Shown here: positions 1 through 8,282 of the stretch, one piece after another | How positions within the stretch are numbered: position 1 is the stretch's first letter | Layout: each line of letters begins with the position of its first letter | Origin: JBNJEM01 sp051745935 | GTDB taxonomy: Bacteria; Planctomycetota; Planctomycetia; Pirellulales; Pirellulaceae | Direction: 5' to 3' | DNA length: 27,719 nucleotides | Assembly (NCBI GenBank): GCA_051745935.1 | Contig: JBNJEM010000024.1 | Span: 1 to 27,719, forward strand | Notes under the pieces: model-generated | What the model saw: the letters and a program-made list of their open reading frames with translations, nothing else | The model's database searches: none | Told to the model about the DNA's origin: nothing | Program-made: the position numbers and the translations under genes

Positions 1-102
1 CGTGAAGCGGGAAGACGAATCGGTTGCATCTACTCCAGTTCCCGCTCGGGATTGCCATCAAGATCAGTCGAGATGCCGGCTGCGCCACTCTCGGTTAGCG
101 TC

Positions 103-183
103 TTGTTGAACGTGCGTGCCCCGCGTGTTTGGTCCTCCCGTTGATTGGACTCGCGGCGGAGAAAGTCATCCGCGACCGGTATA
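103..183 (+). repeat. Dispersed ~100-bp repeat, family A copy 1 (5' part diverged)
   Basis: This is one of four copies of the same intergenic sequence; the others are at 12150-12250 (+), 18503-18600 (-) and 19600-19698 (+). The conserved core runs from GTCCTCCCGTTG through ACTCGCGGCGGA to GTCATCCGCGACCGGTAT. The part upstream of the core is clearly diverged in this copy. The copy ends about 20 bp before the start codon of the FlgI-like gene, so it may lie in that gene's promoter or leader. The translation of this region is not conserved as a gene. Confidence 0.65.
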
Positions 184-204
184 TTACTTTTGGAGAAAGA
201 TACC

Positions 205-1242
205 ATGAAGCAGGCAACCTTTGCGATCGCGTGCGTCATTCTATGGTCCGTGCAGGCGGCAATGTGCGAAGCGCAAGACGAGCCTTCGAACACGAAGCGC
301 CCACCCGACATTGAAGAATCGGACAAGCCGGAACCGAGTGAATCGGGTCCGCCCGAAGCGGCGGCGGGCGAAACGCCGACGGCCGAACCGGTTGCCGAAT
401 CCAAGATGGAACTGCCGGATGCCGTGGCTCGAGCGTCCGAGGCGATGTTGCAAAGGATTGCTCGGTTGCAGGCGGAGAAGACCGGGCCGATGATCGATGA
501 TCTCTGTGAAGTCAAGCACTATGGGACAGGCAACTTGCATGGATTCGGGCTTGTACTTGATCTGGAAGCCATCGTGGCCTCGAAAACCGGCGAAGAAGAG
601 GAGGAGGAGGAGGAAGACGGGCAGACCTCGGTTGATCTCGAAAAACTGGTTGAGACGTTAAACCTGCTGAATCAATCCGGGGCGAAGGACGATACGCTGA
701 AATCCATCGTTGCCCGGCTAGACGGCGGCGACGAGCTGACCGTGGTGGCCGTTAGCGCCGAGGCCCCGCCTGAAGGCCTTCGCCAGGGCGAGCGCATCGA
801 TTGTCAAGTGGAAAGCATTGAGGGGTCGAGCCTGGAGAACGGTCATCTTCTCCCCACGCGTCTCTCGACGCTGGGACCGGGAAAAGAGCCTGACGCGGCC
901 ATCGCCGCCGGACCGCTTAGTGACACGGGTCGGACCACCGGACCGAAAACCGTCGCCGGGGGCTGTCTGGTGGAGACCGACATTTGTGACCAGTTCACTA
1001 AAGACAACAAAATCACCTTGGTGCTCGATGAAGAACACTCGCAATTCTCCATCGCCCAGGCGGTGGTCGATTTGATCAACCTCGAGATGCAGACCGGCGA
1101 TCCACCCGTTGCCAAGGCCTTGAACCGGCATAGTATCGAAGTATCCGTACCGGCGGAATACGAAGAAGACCCCGTGGCGTTCGTGACCCGGATCTTGAAG
1201 CTGCCGGCACCGGAGGCGATAGCCGAAGACCTGGGGGACTAA
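205..1242 (+). CDS. Exported FlgI-like (flagellar P-ring family) protein, non-flagellar context
   Basis: The ATG at 205 is chosen because GGAGAAAG at 192-199 is well spaced and the protein then begins with a signal peptide (MKQATFAIACVILWSVQAAM, then CEAQ), possibly a lipoprotein signal. Residues 25-70 are Pro/Glu-rich and 129-138 an acidic run. From about residue 97 the order of motifs follows FlgI: a GTGNLHGFGLVLDL block (107-120), VSAEAPPEGLRQGERIDCQV (183-202), then a GGCLVETDI block, a TLVLDEEHSQFSIAQAVVDL block and a C-terminal SIEVSVPAEYEEDPVAFV block. FlgI normally forms the periplasmic P ring around the flagellar rod and is about 365-375 aa; this protein is 345 aa with an unusual N-terminus. 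No flagellar gene is nearby, so a role outside the flagellum is possible. The family call rests on remembered motif order, not on a search. Confidence 0.6.
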   Translation: MKQATFAIACVILWSVQAAMCEAQDEPSNTKRPPDIEESDKPEPSESGPPEAAAGETPTAEPVAESKMELPDAVARASEAMLQRIARLQAEKTGPMIDDLCEVKHYGTGNLHGFGLVLDLEAIVASKTGEEEEEEEEDGQTSVDLEKLVETLNLLNQSGAKDDTLKSIVARLDGGDELTVVAVSAEAPPEGLRQGERIDCQVESIEGSSLENGHLLPTRLSTLGPGKEPDAAIAAGPLSDTGRTTGPKTVAGGCLVETDICDQFTKDNKITLVLDEEHSQFSIAQAVVDLINLEMQTGDPPVAKALNRHSIEVSVPAEYEEDPVAFVTRILKLPAPEAIAEDLGD

Positions 1243-1268
1243 CCCCCGTTCGGCCCGCAAGGGGGGTT
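1241..1268 (+). terminator. Hairpin after the FlgI-like gene
   Basis: A 7-bp stem (AACCCCC at 1241-1247, GGGGGTT at 1262-1268) with a 14-nt loop overlaps the stop codon of the upstream gene. No U-run follows, so it may be a weak or Rho-assisted terminator, an mRNA-end stabiliser or an attenuator before the next gene, which starts 23 bp downstream. Confidence 0.3.
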
Positions 1269-1291
1269 CGCGCGCACTGGAGATCGCCTTG

Positions 1292-2458
1292 ATGTCTCGA
1301 GTCGCCATGTCATCGCGAGACCGTGTCCGCAAGGCTTTAAGCCATGCGGAGCCGGATCGCGTGCCGTTCGACCTGTCGTCCACGCAGGTCACCACCATGA
1401 GCAACACGGCTTATGCCAACCTGCGCCGGTATCTGGATTTGCCGTCCGCGGCGCCCAATACAATGGATGTCGTACAGCAAGTCTGCGTGCCCCACGCGGA
1501 CATCATGCAGCGGTTCCGGGTTGACACGCGAGGCCTGTTCCCCTTGGTCAGCGTCAACTGGAACGTTGATATCCAAGATGAGGGGGACACGTGGTCCTTT
1601 GTTGACGAATGGCACTGCAAATACCACATGCCCAAGGACAGGGGTTGCTACTTCAGCTTGTGCGCCAGTCCTCTCGACGACACGAGACTGACCCGGGAAG
1701 CCGTCGACGCCCTTGGCTGGCCGGATCCAGCCGACCCGCGGCGGTGGGCGGATCTTCGCAAGCAAGCGGAGCGGTTTCGCCAAGCGGGCTACGCCGTCGT
1801 GCTGCGAGGGCTCTGCGCGGGCATTTTGGAGATGGCCTGCCGGCTGCGTCCCATGGACACGTTGCTGATGGATCTCGCCATGGGCGAGCCAGCCGCGATG
1901 CATCTGCTCGCGAAGATCACCGAACTGAAGGGGCGGTTCTGGGAAGCGGCACTCGACGATTTGGGAGACGTGGTCGACGTCGTGGTCGAAGCCGACGACT
2001 ACGGGACCCAGCAGTCGATGCTGGTCAGCCCGGAGATGTACCGGCGACTGCTCAAACCCCTTCAAGCCGAACTGTTCCAAATCATCCGCCAGCGTTTACC
2101 GGACGGCTTCGTTTTTTTTCATTCCTGCGGCAATGTCAGAACGCTCATACCCGACTTCATTGAAATCGGCGTGGACATCCTGAATCCAGTGCACATCAAA
2201 GCCGCCGGCATGGAGCCTCACGCCTTGAAACGCGATTTCGGTCGCGACATCTCCTTTTGGGGAGGCGGCGTGGATACCCAGGGCGTGTTGCCCCATGGTA
2301 CCCCGGACCAGGTTCGGGACGACGTGAAACGCAATGTGGCGGCGCTGGCGCCAGGCGGGGGCTACGTGTTCAACACGGTGCACAATATCCAAGCGGATGT
2401 CCCGCCCCGGAACATCATCGCCATGCTGGAAGCCCTCGCCGAAATCAGTGATTACTGA
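1292..2458 (+). CDS. Uroporphyrinogen decarboxylase-family (UroD/MtaA-like) protein
   Basis: This is a 388-aa cytoplasmic TIM-barrel protein of the UroD family, which includes uroporphyrinogen decarboxylases and cobamide-dependent methyltransferases such as MtaA/MtbA. The N-terminal SSRDRVRKALSHAEPDRVPF motif is typical of the family. FFHSCGN near residue 270 carries the His-x-Cys pair that binds zinc in the methyltransferase branch. The C-terminal TVHNIQADVPPRNI motif is also common in uncharacterised UroD-like proteins. Classic HemE arginine motifs are not evident, so methyl or one-carbon transfer is more likely than heme synthesis, though the substrate is unknown. An upstream TTG at 1289 and an ATG at 1307 are alternative starts; ATG 1292 has GGAG at 1279-1282. 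It ends tail to tail with the kinase gene, overlapping it by 7 bp. Confidence 0.8.
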   Translation: MSRVAMSSRDRVRKALSHAEPDRVPFDLSSTQVTTMSNTAYANLRRYLDLPSAAPNTMDVVQQVCVPHADIMQRFRVDTRGLFPLVSVNWNVDIQDEGDTWSFVDEWHCKYHMPKDRGCYFSLCASPLDDTRLTREAVDALGWPDPADPRRWADLRKQAERFRQAGYAVVLRGLCAGILEMACRLRPMDTLLMDLAMGEPAAMHLLAKITELKGRFWEAALDDLGDVVDVVVEADDYGTQQSMLVSPEMYRRLLKPLQAELFQIIRQRLPDGFVFFHSCGNVRTLIPDFIEIGVDILNPVHIKAAGMEPHALKRDFGRDISFWGGGVDTQGVLPHGTPDQVRDDVKRNVAALAPGGGYVFNTVHNIQADVPPRNIIAMLEALAEISDY

Positions 2459-5400
2459 ATTTCCGCGGCCCGGGGGAGATCCGCGGAAAAAGCCGCGTCA
2501 TCCGGAGTTCGCAACGGGATGTCACTGATTTCCGGAAATTCTGGCAATTGGGAGGGATCGAGTGTCAGGGCCCGACTGAACCACGTGTCCCGGCTATTCG
2601 AGGGCACGTAATCACGCAGTGATTGGCGGTCCACCGATTCCGCTGGCATGTTCCAGGAGAAAATCGCGCCCGGCACCGGGCTCTTTTCGCTAAACCAGTT
2701 CGGAGAATCCGGACCGGTGAGGTCGTCGAACGAATACTGTTCGATGACCTCGCGATCGCTGTTGGTTTCAACTCGCACGACCATTTTCGTATTCTTGTAA
2801 TAGTTGCGCTCTCCCTGAATTTCAAGCGGGATCGCGGTGGGCGAGAAGGCCGATTCGGTGCGGATGACATAAAGGGGGACTTCGGGCGTGGTGTTTTCCG
2901 TTGCGAAGAGACAGTAATTGCACTGGACCGACACGCCCAATTGGTACGGGGCGAATTGATCGGATCGCACCAAGCAGATTCCTTGGTCAGCCGCGGAAAG
3001 AAGCCGGCTCAGAAAAACGTTGACGTGCCCGTGTTCCCAGCGCGGCTCCACGATCGTCCCGCCAACTTCGATCAGCTGCCGGGTGCTGATGAACAAACCA
3101 TGTTCCCAGGAGAACGAAAAGGGGACCGCGAAATCTGATCGAATAAAGGGCGCTTGCCCGCGGGCAATGCAATTCTCCAGCCAAATTGTGGGAGCTTCCA
3201 CCGTTGATGGGTCATTGTCGAACATCAATCCACCAAATTCGCCCGGGCCCACGACATCCACGAAAGCGATTCGGGCTCCCGTCTCGGCTCCCTCCGGATC
3301 CAGGTTTCGAATGGTGAAGGTGCACTCGCGGAACTCCACCCGGTCCGTGGCATCAAGCCGCAACAAGGATTGATTGAGACTCGCTCCCGCTCCTTCCGGC
3401 AAGGCCATATAGAAATGCACGCCTTGCCAAGTGACCTGCCCCCCCAGGACATGAATCATCGAGTTCGGATTGGTCGAATCGGGTGAGGCGATTGGAGAAT
3501 GAAAAGCCAACACCGGCGAAAACCCGCTCGCCGCACGTATGGTGACGCGGTTTTCCGGAATCTCATCGGTCTTGATACTCAGGGGCCGCAGCACCCGAAG
3601 TCCATCAAACCGAAGTTCGATCTCCGCCAGTCGGTCTAGCGTCGCCGCATGCGAGAGGGCGGCATCCAACGACTCCACGACGGTTGCCTCCGCGTCATCC
3701 GCGAGCGGTTGCTCAGTTACCACAATCAGCTCCGTTTCCATCGCCGGGGCCGCTGCGTCTTCCGCCTTGGCGTTGTCGACGCCTTCCGGTTCTTTTGCCG
3801 CCGCCTCCTCTCCGGTGTCGTCCGTTTCCGTATCGGCATCCTCCCCATTCGTGCCGCCGTTACTCGTCGTGTCGCCGCTGGCAGTGCTGGATTGAGCTTT
3901 CGGTCCGTTACCTGATTCCGTCGCCGCCACCGTCTCTTCGCTGGTCTCCTCCAGTTCCGTTGGCTCGCCCGTCGGCTCCTCGGAATCCGTATCAACCGGC
4001 GCCCGGTCCGGCGCCCCGTCCGCCGGCCGATCCGTCTTCTCCGGCGCCCTCGCCGTCGTGTCACCCACCCGCGCGCCACGCACCGATGGGGGTGGCATGG
4101 GTGGCGGAGACGCGTCGGTTCGCGGCCGAGGCCTTGACATCGGCGGTAATGCCGCTTCATCGGGCGTTTCATCGGAAGTCGTGTCTGGCGACTTGGGCGC
4201 GGTTTCCGATGATCCCCGCTTGGCAGCGGCGCTCGCGGCCAGCCGTGGCGCTGGCGGGGCGGGCGCCGAGGTGGAAGAGTCGACCCAGCTGTAGCCGACC
4301 ACGACCAGCAATAACGAAAAGACGGCGGCGGTCCAGGGCAGATGCCGGACCCACCAGGCCTCCTGATCACTGCTGCGAGTCAGCCACACCGCGCTTTCTC
4401 CCCCGATGCCCGACAGGTTCAGTCGCTCAGCCATGAGCAAGACTTCACCAATGAGTTCTCGCGGCGTCTGGAATCGTTGCTCTGGCTGCTTGGCCAAGAG
4501 TTTATTGATGATCCGGGCCACGTCTTCGTCCAACTCGGGGCGATATTTCCGCAGCTCAGGGGGGGTGTCGCTGCTGTGGCTCAATAGTTTCTGCAGAACG
4601 GTGCCGTCTGGAAAGGGAGGACGACCGGTCAGCATGAAAAAAAGCGTGCAACCGAGCGAGTACAGGTCGCTGCGAACATCCGTGTTGCGCGGGTCCCGGG
4701 CTTGTTCGGGCGAGATATAGTCAAATGTGCCCAGCGTCACACCACTCGCCGTTAGATCATCCGCCGTTGATTCCACGTGGTGCAGTCGAGCCAACCCCAT
4801 GTCGACCAGTTTTGCCCGCCCGTCCACGACGATCAGAATGTTCGAGGGCTTGATGTCCCGATGCGTCACATCTCGTTCCGACGCATGTTCCAGTGCTTCG
4901 GCAATTTGCAGGGCATAGCTAATCGCATCCTCCAACGTCAGCGGCCCGTTGTGCGCCACAAGGTCGCGAACGTTCACCCCCTCGATGTACTCGAAGACAA
5001 TATAGTTCCAACTTTTGTCTTCCCCCACGTAGTAGACTCGAGCGATATTGGGGTGGTCCAAGCGAGCCGCGCTTTGGGCCTCGTTTTTGAAGCGACGTTG
5101 AGCATCTTCATTGGCGTGGTCCCGCGACACCACCTTGACCGCCACCGTGCGTCCGAGCATCGTGTCCGTGGCGCGAAAAACCGCGCCCATGCCGCCGCCG
5201 CCAATGAATTGGTCCAGTTGAAAATGTCCCAGCCGCTCCCCCTCCAACGCTTCTCCCATCTCATAGGGATTGGCCGCCTGCTGAAACTTGGGGGCCGATA
5301 CCGGGGGACGTCGAGAGATAATCGTCTCCTGCCCGTCCGTTCGCGCTTGCCCCGCCCGGGGCGACGCGACCGGATATTCCGACCCCGCTCCCCCAGCCAA

Positions 5401-5463
5401 TTGGTCGCTGCGAGCCGCTTCATCGTTGGCCGGTAGGCGATGACTAGAACGATCGTCGGACAC
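2452..5463 (-). CDS. Transmembrane Ser/Thr protein kinase with beta-helix-like C-terminal region
   Basis: This 1003-aa Hanks-type (PknB-like) kinase phosphorylates Ser/Thr of unknown targets. The catalytic domain (about 80-345) has the Gly loop IGGGGMGAV (87-95), ATP-binding Lys110, HRDIKPSN with catalytic Asp203, DMG instead of DFG (221-223), and SPE (251-253). One membrane helix follows at about 376-394, then a Pro/Ser/Thr/Glu-rich linker (about 395-585). The C-terminal ~400 residues are beta-rich with phrases such as TIRAASGF and WQGVHFYM that suggest a right-handed parallel beta-helix outside the membrane. The start is GTG; no strong ribosome-binding site is visible, so the N-terminus is uncertain, but residues 1-67 are a disordered-looking tail ahead of the kinase fold. 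Large kinases with sensor tails are common in planctomycetes. Confidence 0.9.
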   Translation of the reverse strand: MSDDRSSHRLPANDEAARSDQLAGGAGSEYPVASPRAGQARTDGQETIISRRPPVSAPKFQQAANPYEMGEALEGERLGHFQLDQFIGGGGMGAVFRATDTMLGRTVAVKVVSRDHANEDAQRRFKNEAQSAARLDHPNIARVYYVGEDKSWNYIVFEYIEGVNVRDLVAHNGPLTLEDAISYALQIAEALEHASERDVTHRDIKPSNILIVVDGRAKLVDMGLARLHHVESTADDLTASGVTLGTFDYISPEQARDPRNTDVRSDLYSLGCTLFFMLTGRPPFPDGTVLQKLLSHSSDTPPELRKYRPELDEDVARIINKLLAKQPEQRFQTPRELIGEVLLMAERLNLSGIGGESAVWLTRSSDQEAWWVRHLPWTAAVFSLLLVVVGYSWVDSSTSAPAPPAPRLAASAAAKRGSSETAPKSPDTTSDETPDEAALPPMSRPRPRTDASPPPMPPPSVRGARVGDTTARAPEKTDRPADGAPDRAPVDTDSEEPTGEPTELEETSEETVAATESGNGPKAQSSTASGDTTSNGGTNGEDADTETDDTGEEAAAKEPEGVDNAKAEDAAAPAMETELIVVTEQPLADDAEATVVESLDAALSHAATLDRLAEIELRFDGLRVLRPLSIKTDEIPENRVTIRAASGFSPVLAFHSPIASPDSTNPNSMIHVLGGQVTWQGVHFYMALPEGAGASLNQSLLRLDATDRVEFRECTFTIRNLDPEGAETGARIAFVDVVGPGEFGGLMFDNDPSTVEAPTIWLENCIARGQAPFIRSDFAVPFSFSWEHGLFISTRQLIEVGGTIVEPRWEHGHVNVFLSRLLSAADQGICLVRSDQFAPYQLGVSVQCNYCLFATENTTPEVPLYVIRTESAFSPTAIPLEIQGERNYYKNTKMVVRVETNSDREVIEQYSFDDLTGPDSPNWFSEKSPVPGAIFSWNMPAESVDRQSLRDYVPSNSRDTWFSRALTLDPSQLPEFPEISDIPLRTPDDAAFSADLPRAAEIQ

Positions 5464-5489
5464 GGGCTAAACACTCACCAAAGAAAGAA

Positions 5490-5697
5490 AACACGTAACC
5501 CTTTAGCCGTCTGAATTAGATCCTAGCGTCGTCATCACACATCCCTGATGACGTAACCCCGTTCAATCGCACGGCCAGAGGCCGCGGGGCACGCGTTGGA
5601 CCGGCAAGGATCATGACGGCGGACGGCGGCCCGGCGCTCTCCACGGGCGTCTTCAAACCCTGCCCCCCCCCCAAAAAGCCTTGCTTCAGTTCGCTCA
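5490..5697 (-). ncRNA. Candidate structured leader RNA element, copy K
   Basis: Read on the minus strand, this ~208-nt segment aligns with 8283-8487 (+) over its whole length. Shared blocks are GCGAACTGAAG at the 5' end, a 24-nt identical block in the middle (starting GGCCGCCGTCC and ending TGATCC), GCTAGGAT, and TTCAGACGGCTAAAG at the 3' end. Indels between copies break any reading frame, which argues against coding. It lies in the inferred kinase mRNA leader and ends 27 nt before the GTG start. Pairing seen in both copies includes GCCGTC with GACGGC and GATCC with GGATC/GGATT. This copy also has the hairpin CGTCATCA/TGATGACG. No known RNA family is recognised. Confidence 0.55.
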
Positions 5698-5838
5698 AAC
5701 GCGGACGAAAAAAACACCACCACGGGACGCACGGGACCTGCATGCCAGAGAAGCCGCGCCCCAACCGGTTCATGACGACGGCCCTCATTGGCCCAGAACA
5801 CACCGGTTCCCCGAATATTCTTCGGTGATCCCTGCCAT

Positions 5839-5877
5839 GGGAAAAGGCAATCTTGCTCGGCAACTCGTCCTTTTCCC
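5839..5877 (-). other. Hairpin in the kinase mRNA leader
   Basis: A perfect 9-bp stem (GGGAAAAGG at 5839-5847, CCTTTTCCC at 5869-5877) encloses a smaller TTGC/GCAA hairpin. On the minus strand it lies about 35 nt downstream of the inferred transcription start, so it would form near the 5' end of the kinase mRNA. Confidence 0.4.
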
Positions 5878-5920
5878 TACGGCGCCGGGGCCGAAAAGAT
5901 CGACCAAAACCGCTGCGCGC

Positions 5921-5949
5921 AGTATAGTCGGGTTCGTTTGAGCTGTCAA
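5921..5949 (-). promoter_or_regulatory. Consensus sigma70 promoter for the kinase gene
   Basis: On the minus strand there is a perfect -35 TTGACA (5949-5944), a 17-bp spacer and TATACT (5926-5921) as -10, one mismatch from TATAAT. Transcription would start near 5914 and give a leader of about 450 nt before the GTG of the kinase, containing the hairpin at 5839-5877 and the leader element at 5490-5697. Planctomycete promoters are poorly defined, so this rests on match to the general bacterial consensus. Confidence 0.6.
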
Positions 5950-6284
5950 ACTCTAAAGTTTTTTTCCACCTAGGGTTACGTCATTCTTGCGACGTGGGAA
6001 CCGGGGGGTGTCGCCGGTCGTTGAACCGGTCACCGGTTCGCCGATTGGCGCAGGTCAGGTTGGGCGCTTGTCAATCTCTCCAGTCCGACCGCCGTGAGTC
6101 GAACAGATTGCGAGTCTAACACGACACGGCGTCATGCTCCGTCAACCGCCGCCAGCCCGGAAAGGCTGACGTACATGGCCGCCAATCGGCCGGCGGGTTA
6201 CATGGAAGCCCTGACGACACCACTCAGCTTTCTTCTCTTACCTCGACCATATGGGGAGCGGGAATCAAGTTTCGTGACGGGCTG
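5950..6284. other. Non-coding gap with a 17-bp palindrome
   Basis: No convincing gene is seen. A perfect palindrome lies at 6023-6039 (GAACCGGT, one base, ACCGGTTC), about 75 bp upstream of the kinase promoter and therefore placed where a DNA-binding regulator could act. It could also be a chance GC-rich palindrome. The rest of the gap shows nothing recognisable. Confidence 0.35.
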
Positions 6285-7661
6285 TTAAACCAGAATGCTG
6301 GATCGGCCCTTGGGCAGATCAAAGCAGATCATGAGTTGCTTCTCCTCCCGCATCCATGTTCCAGGTTCGAGGCTTCGGCTGTTGGAGACTTTTTCGAGCA
6401 TGACGGGCTTGTCATTGAGTTTGATTCGCGGCACTGCATCTTCATCGGCTGGAACGCGAAGTGTAAACCGTGGCGCGGCAAACGGGGCGTTGAGGCTGAA
6501 TCCAGTCCCCGTTCGTTGGATTTCAGTCAACTGCTTGGCGGCCCAGTAGCGTGCGATTTCACTCACCTTCATCCAGATAGTTCGATCGCCGTATCGTTCG
6601 TGCAACGCCGTGACCACCCGTTTGAAGTCCTCAAACCCCTTCTTCGTGCCGTTGCAATACATGCCTGGCCAGTGACACAGCATGATGGCGGGTTGCCCCC
6701 GTTCAATCAGATCGACCATGCGTCCCTCGGTGGCTTGGTCGTTGCTGTAGCGATGCCCTTCGGAATCCTCCACGCCCTGCCAACCGCCGAACCAATCGCC
6801 CGTACCGGCTGGGACGTTAACCGTCAGCCGGACGTCGTCCGTGCCCAGTCCCCGCACATGCTCTAACTCCGGTTCCGTGCTTTCGCTCCCCGTACGGACG
6901 TATTTGAAATAGTGCGGGATTTCGACCCCATAGACGTCGCGAACCGCGTCCTGGACGGCCAGGGAAAGTTCCGATTTCACGAGGTTGCCGAACCCACCCG
7001 GTGTCGTGATGCCCTCGCAGGGAAGATCGCAATTGTGCAGGATCCGGAGTGCAAAGGCGATATACGCCGCAAGTTCATCGACGCTCTTTTTTTCCCGAGG
7101 ATACGAGTTTTCGATGGTGGCGGGACCGATTTCAGGGAACGGCCGTCCCGACTCCAGGTCAATCACAAGCGTATGGGTGATCAGTTCTGGATGAATATCC
7201 CAATTCGGAACCATCAGTTCCCGAACGAGCTTCAGACTATTCAACAATTCGCGATGCGACCAACCGGGCAACTCCCGATCGAGCCAGCCAACGCACGCGG
7301 GATATGGAACAATACTATATTTTCCCTTCACGCCCCGCGCCGCGCACCACTCTCCAAACTCCCGCACAAACCGATCAGGAATTTCCCGAGGCCAGGTTTT
7401 CCACGGCCGCTTGTATACCTCGCGCCCCGGAAACGCTTCGGCAAACTGAGGCGTGCAGAAGTGGCCCATGTTTACCAGACACGTCGAATCGTCAATGATG
7501 AACGACATCGGTACGCGTCCCTCCGGGTGAAGCACTTCCACCTCCCCCGCGCGACGGGCCGGCTCCCGTGCAAAAACGTCGCCCGTCGTGGCCCCAAACG
7601 CCGCTCCAGCGGCGGCCGCCCCCGTTACCCGCAGAAAGTTCCGTCGTGATCCCAACCACAT
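6285..7661 (-). CDS. TAT-exported polysaccharide deacetylase-like (NodB-fold) protein
   Basis: The ATG at 7661 is preferred because GGAGGAGG precedes it by 7 nt and the protein then starts with a twin-arginine signal (GSRRNFLRVTG, then an Ala-rich stretch ending DVFA). An upstream in-frame extension to 7760 would bury this signal. The mature part opens with PMSFIIDDST (Asp57-Asp58), matching the metal-binding Asp motif of NodB-type deacetylases, followed by an ITHTLV His segment and TTPGGFG. These suggest a metal-dependent hydrolase acting on sugar polymers outside the cytoplasm, but the substrate is unknown and activity is not certain. At 458 aa it is longer than a bare NodB domain, with a beta-rich C-terminal tail. 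It lies upstream of the kinase on the same strand but 820 bp away, so they are probably separate transcripts. Confidence 0.65.
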   Translation of the reverse strand: MWLGSRRNFLRVTGAAAAGAAFGATTGDVFAREPARRAGEVEVLHPEGRVPMSFIIDDSTCLVNMGHFCTPQFAEAFPGREVYKRPWKTWPREIPDRFVREFGEWCAARGVKGKYSIVPYPACVGWLDRELPGWSHRELLNSLKLVRELMVPNWDIHPELITHTLVIDLESGRPFPEIGPATIENSYPREKKSVDELAAYIAFALRILHNCDLPCEGITTPGGFGNLVKSELSLAVQDAVRDVYGVEIPHYFKYVRTGSESTEPELEHVRGLGTDDVRLTVNVPAGTGDWFGGWQGVEDSEGHRYSNDQATEGRMVDLIERGQPAIMLCHWPGMYCNGTKKGFEDFKRVVTALHERYGDRTIWMKVSEIARYWAAKQLTEIQRTGTGFSLNAPFAAPRFTLRVPADEDAVPRIKLNDKPVMLEKVSNSRSLEPGTWMREEKQLMICFDLPKGRSSILV

Positions 7662-8249
7662 GACTGACCTCCTCCAGCGAAAAACGTCCAAAAAAGTGAG
7701 TTCCGAACCGTGCTCGATGTTCACCCCGCGCAATGACAAACGCCAGGATTCACCGAACAAACCCCTAGCGTTTTACAGCCGGACACAAAACGTGCTCCCG
7801 CTTCCCCCAGTCCCTGGATGGCGCGAGAGCTGAATGGTTCGTCATGGCGTTTTCAGATATCTTGCCAGTATACCAAGAGCATCTCAAGGCCGTCGAAAAC
7901 GACTCGTCGACGGCCTCGGGGGGGCACCATCGTACGGCATCTCGGGACACGCGTTACGGATGTTTTTCTTGAAACGGGTGGCACGCGGCGCAGTTCATCT
8001 TCACCGCCGGGTCGCCCTTAAATCACGTCTGGTGATTGAGCTCATTTGTCGCTCTCGCCTCGCGATATACACGTCAAATCGATGGCCATGTCGCCGCTTT
8101 GGCGTCAATTCAAATCACAATGCCTTTATTGCCCTTTACTTATACTCTGCTACTTATACTCTGCCTGCCTCTTTCAAGTCAAACCGGGAGGCGACGAGCG
8201 GCATGGCCCCCGTTTTGCAAGGCACGCGTCAAGGCAAGGGCGGCTTAGT
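7662..8249. other. Non-coding gap with hairpin and short tandem duplication
   Basis: No supported gene. A 9-bp perfect stem (GGCCGTCGA at 7889-7897, TCGACGGCC at 7907-7915) could be a regulatory hairpin or protein site. At 8137-8164 the 14-bp unit TACTTATACTCTGC is duplicated head to tail, each unit holding a -10-like TATACT; no good -35 is spaced to it. Confidence 0.35.
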
Positions 8250-8278
8250 TTGCTCAACCGTTACATGTCCCGTAACTT
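8250..8278 (+). promoter_or_regulatory. Possible promoter for the second leader-like element
   Basis: TTGCTC (8250-8255), a 17-bp spacer and TAACTT (8273-8278) give a moderate sigma70 match. Transcription from it would begin near 8285, which coincides with the first conserved bases of the element at 8283. The match alone is weak; the coincidence with the element boundary is what makes it worth recording. Confidence 0.35.
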
Positions 8279-8282
8279 TTTA

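Noticed and set aside
1337..2080. A 247-aa minus-strand ORF
   Set aside because: It is antisense to the UroD-family gene; no start signal or recognisable motif.
3684..4436. A 250-aa plus-strand ORF
   Set aside because: It is Pro/Arg/Ser-rich and antisense to the low-complexity linker of the kinase.
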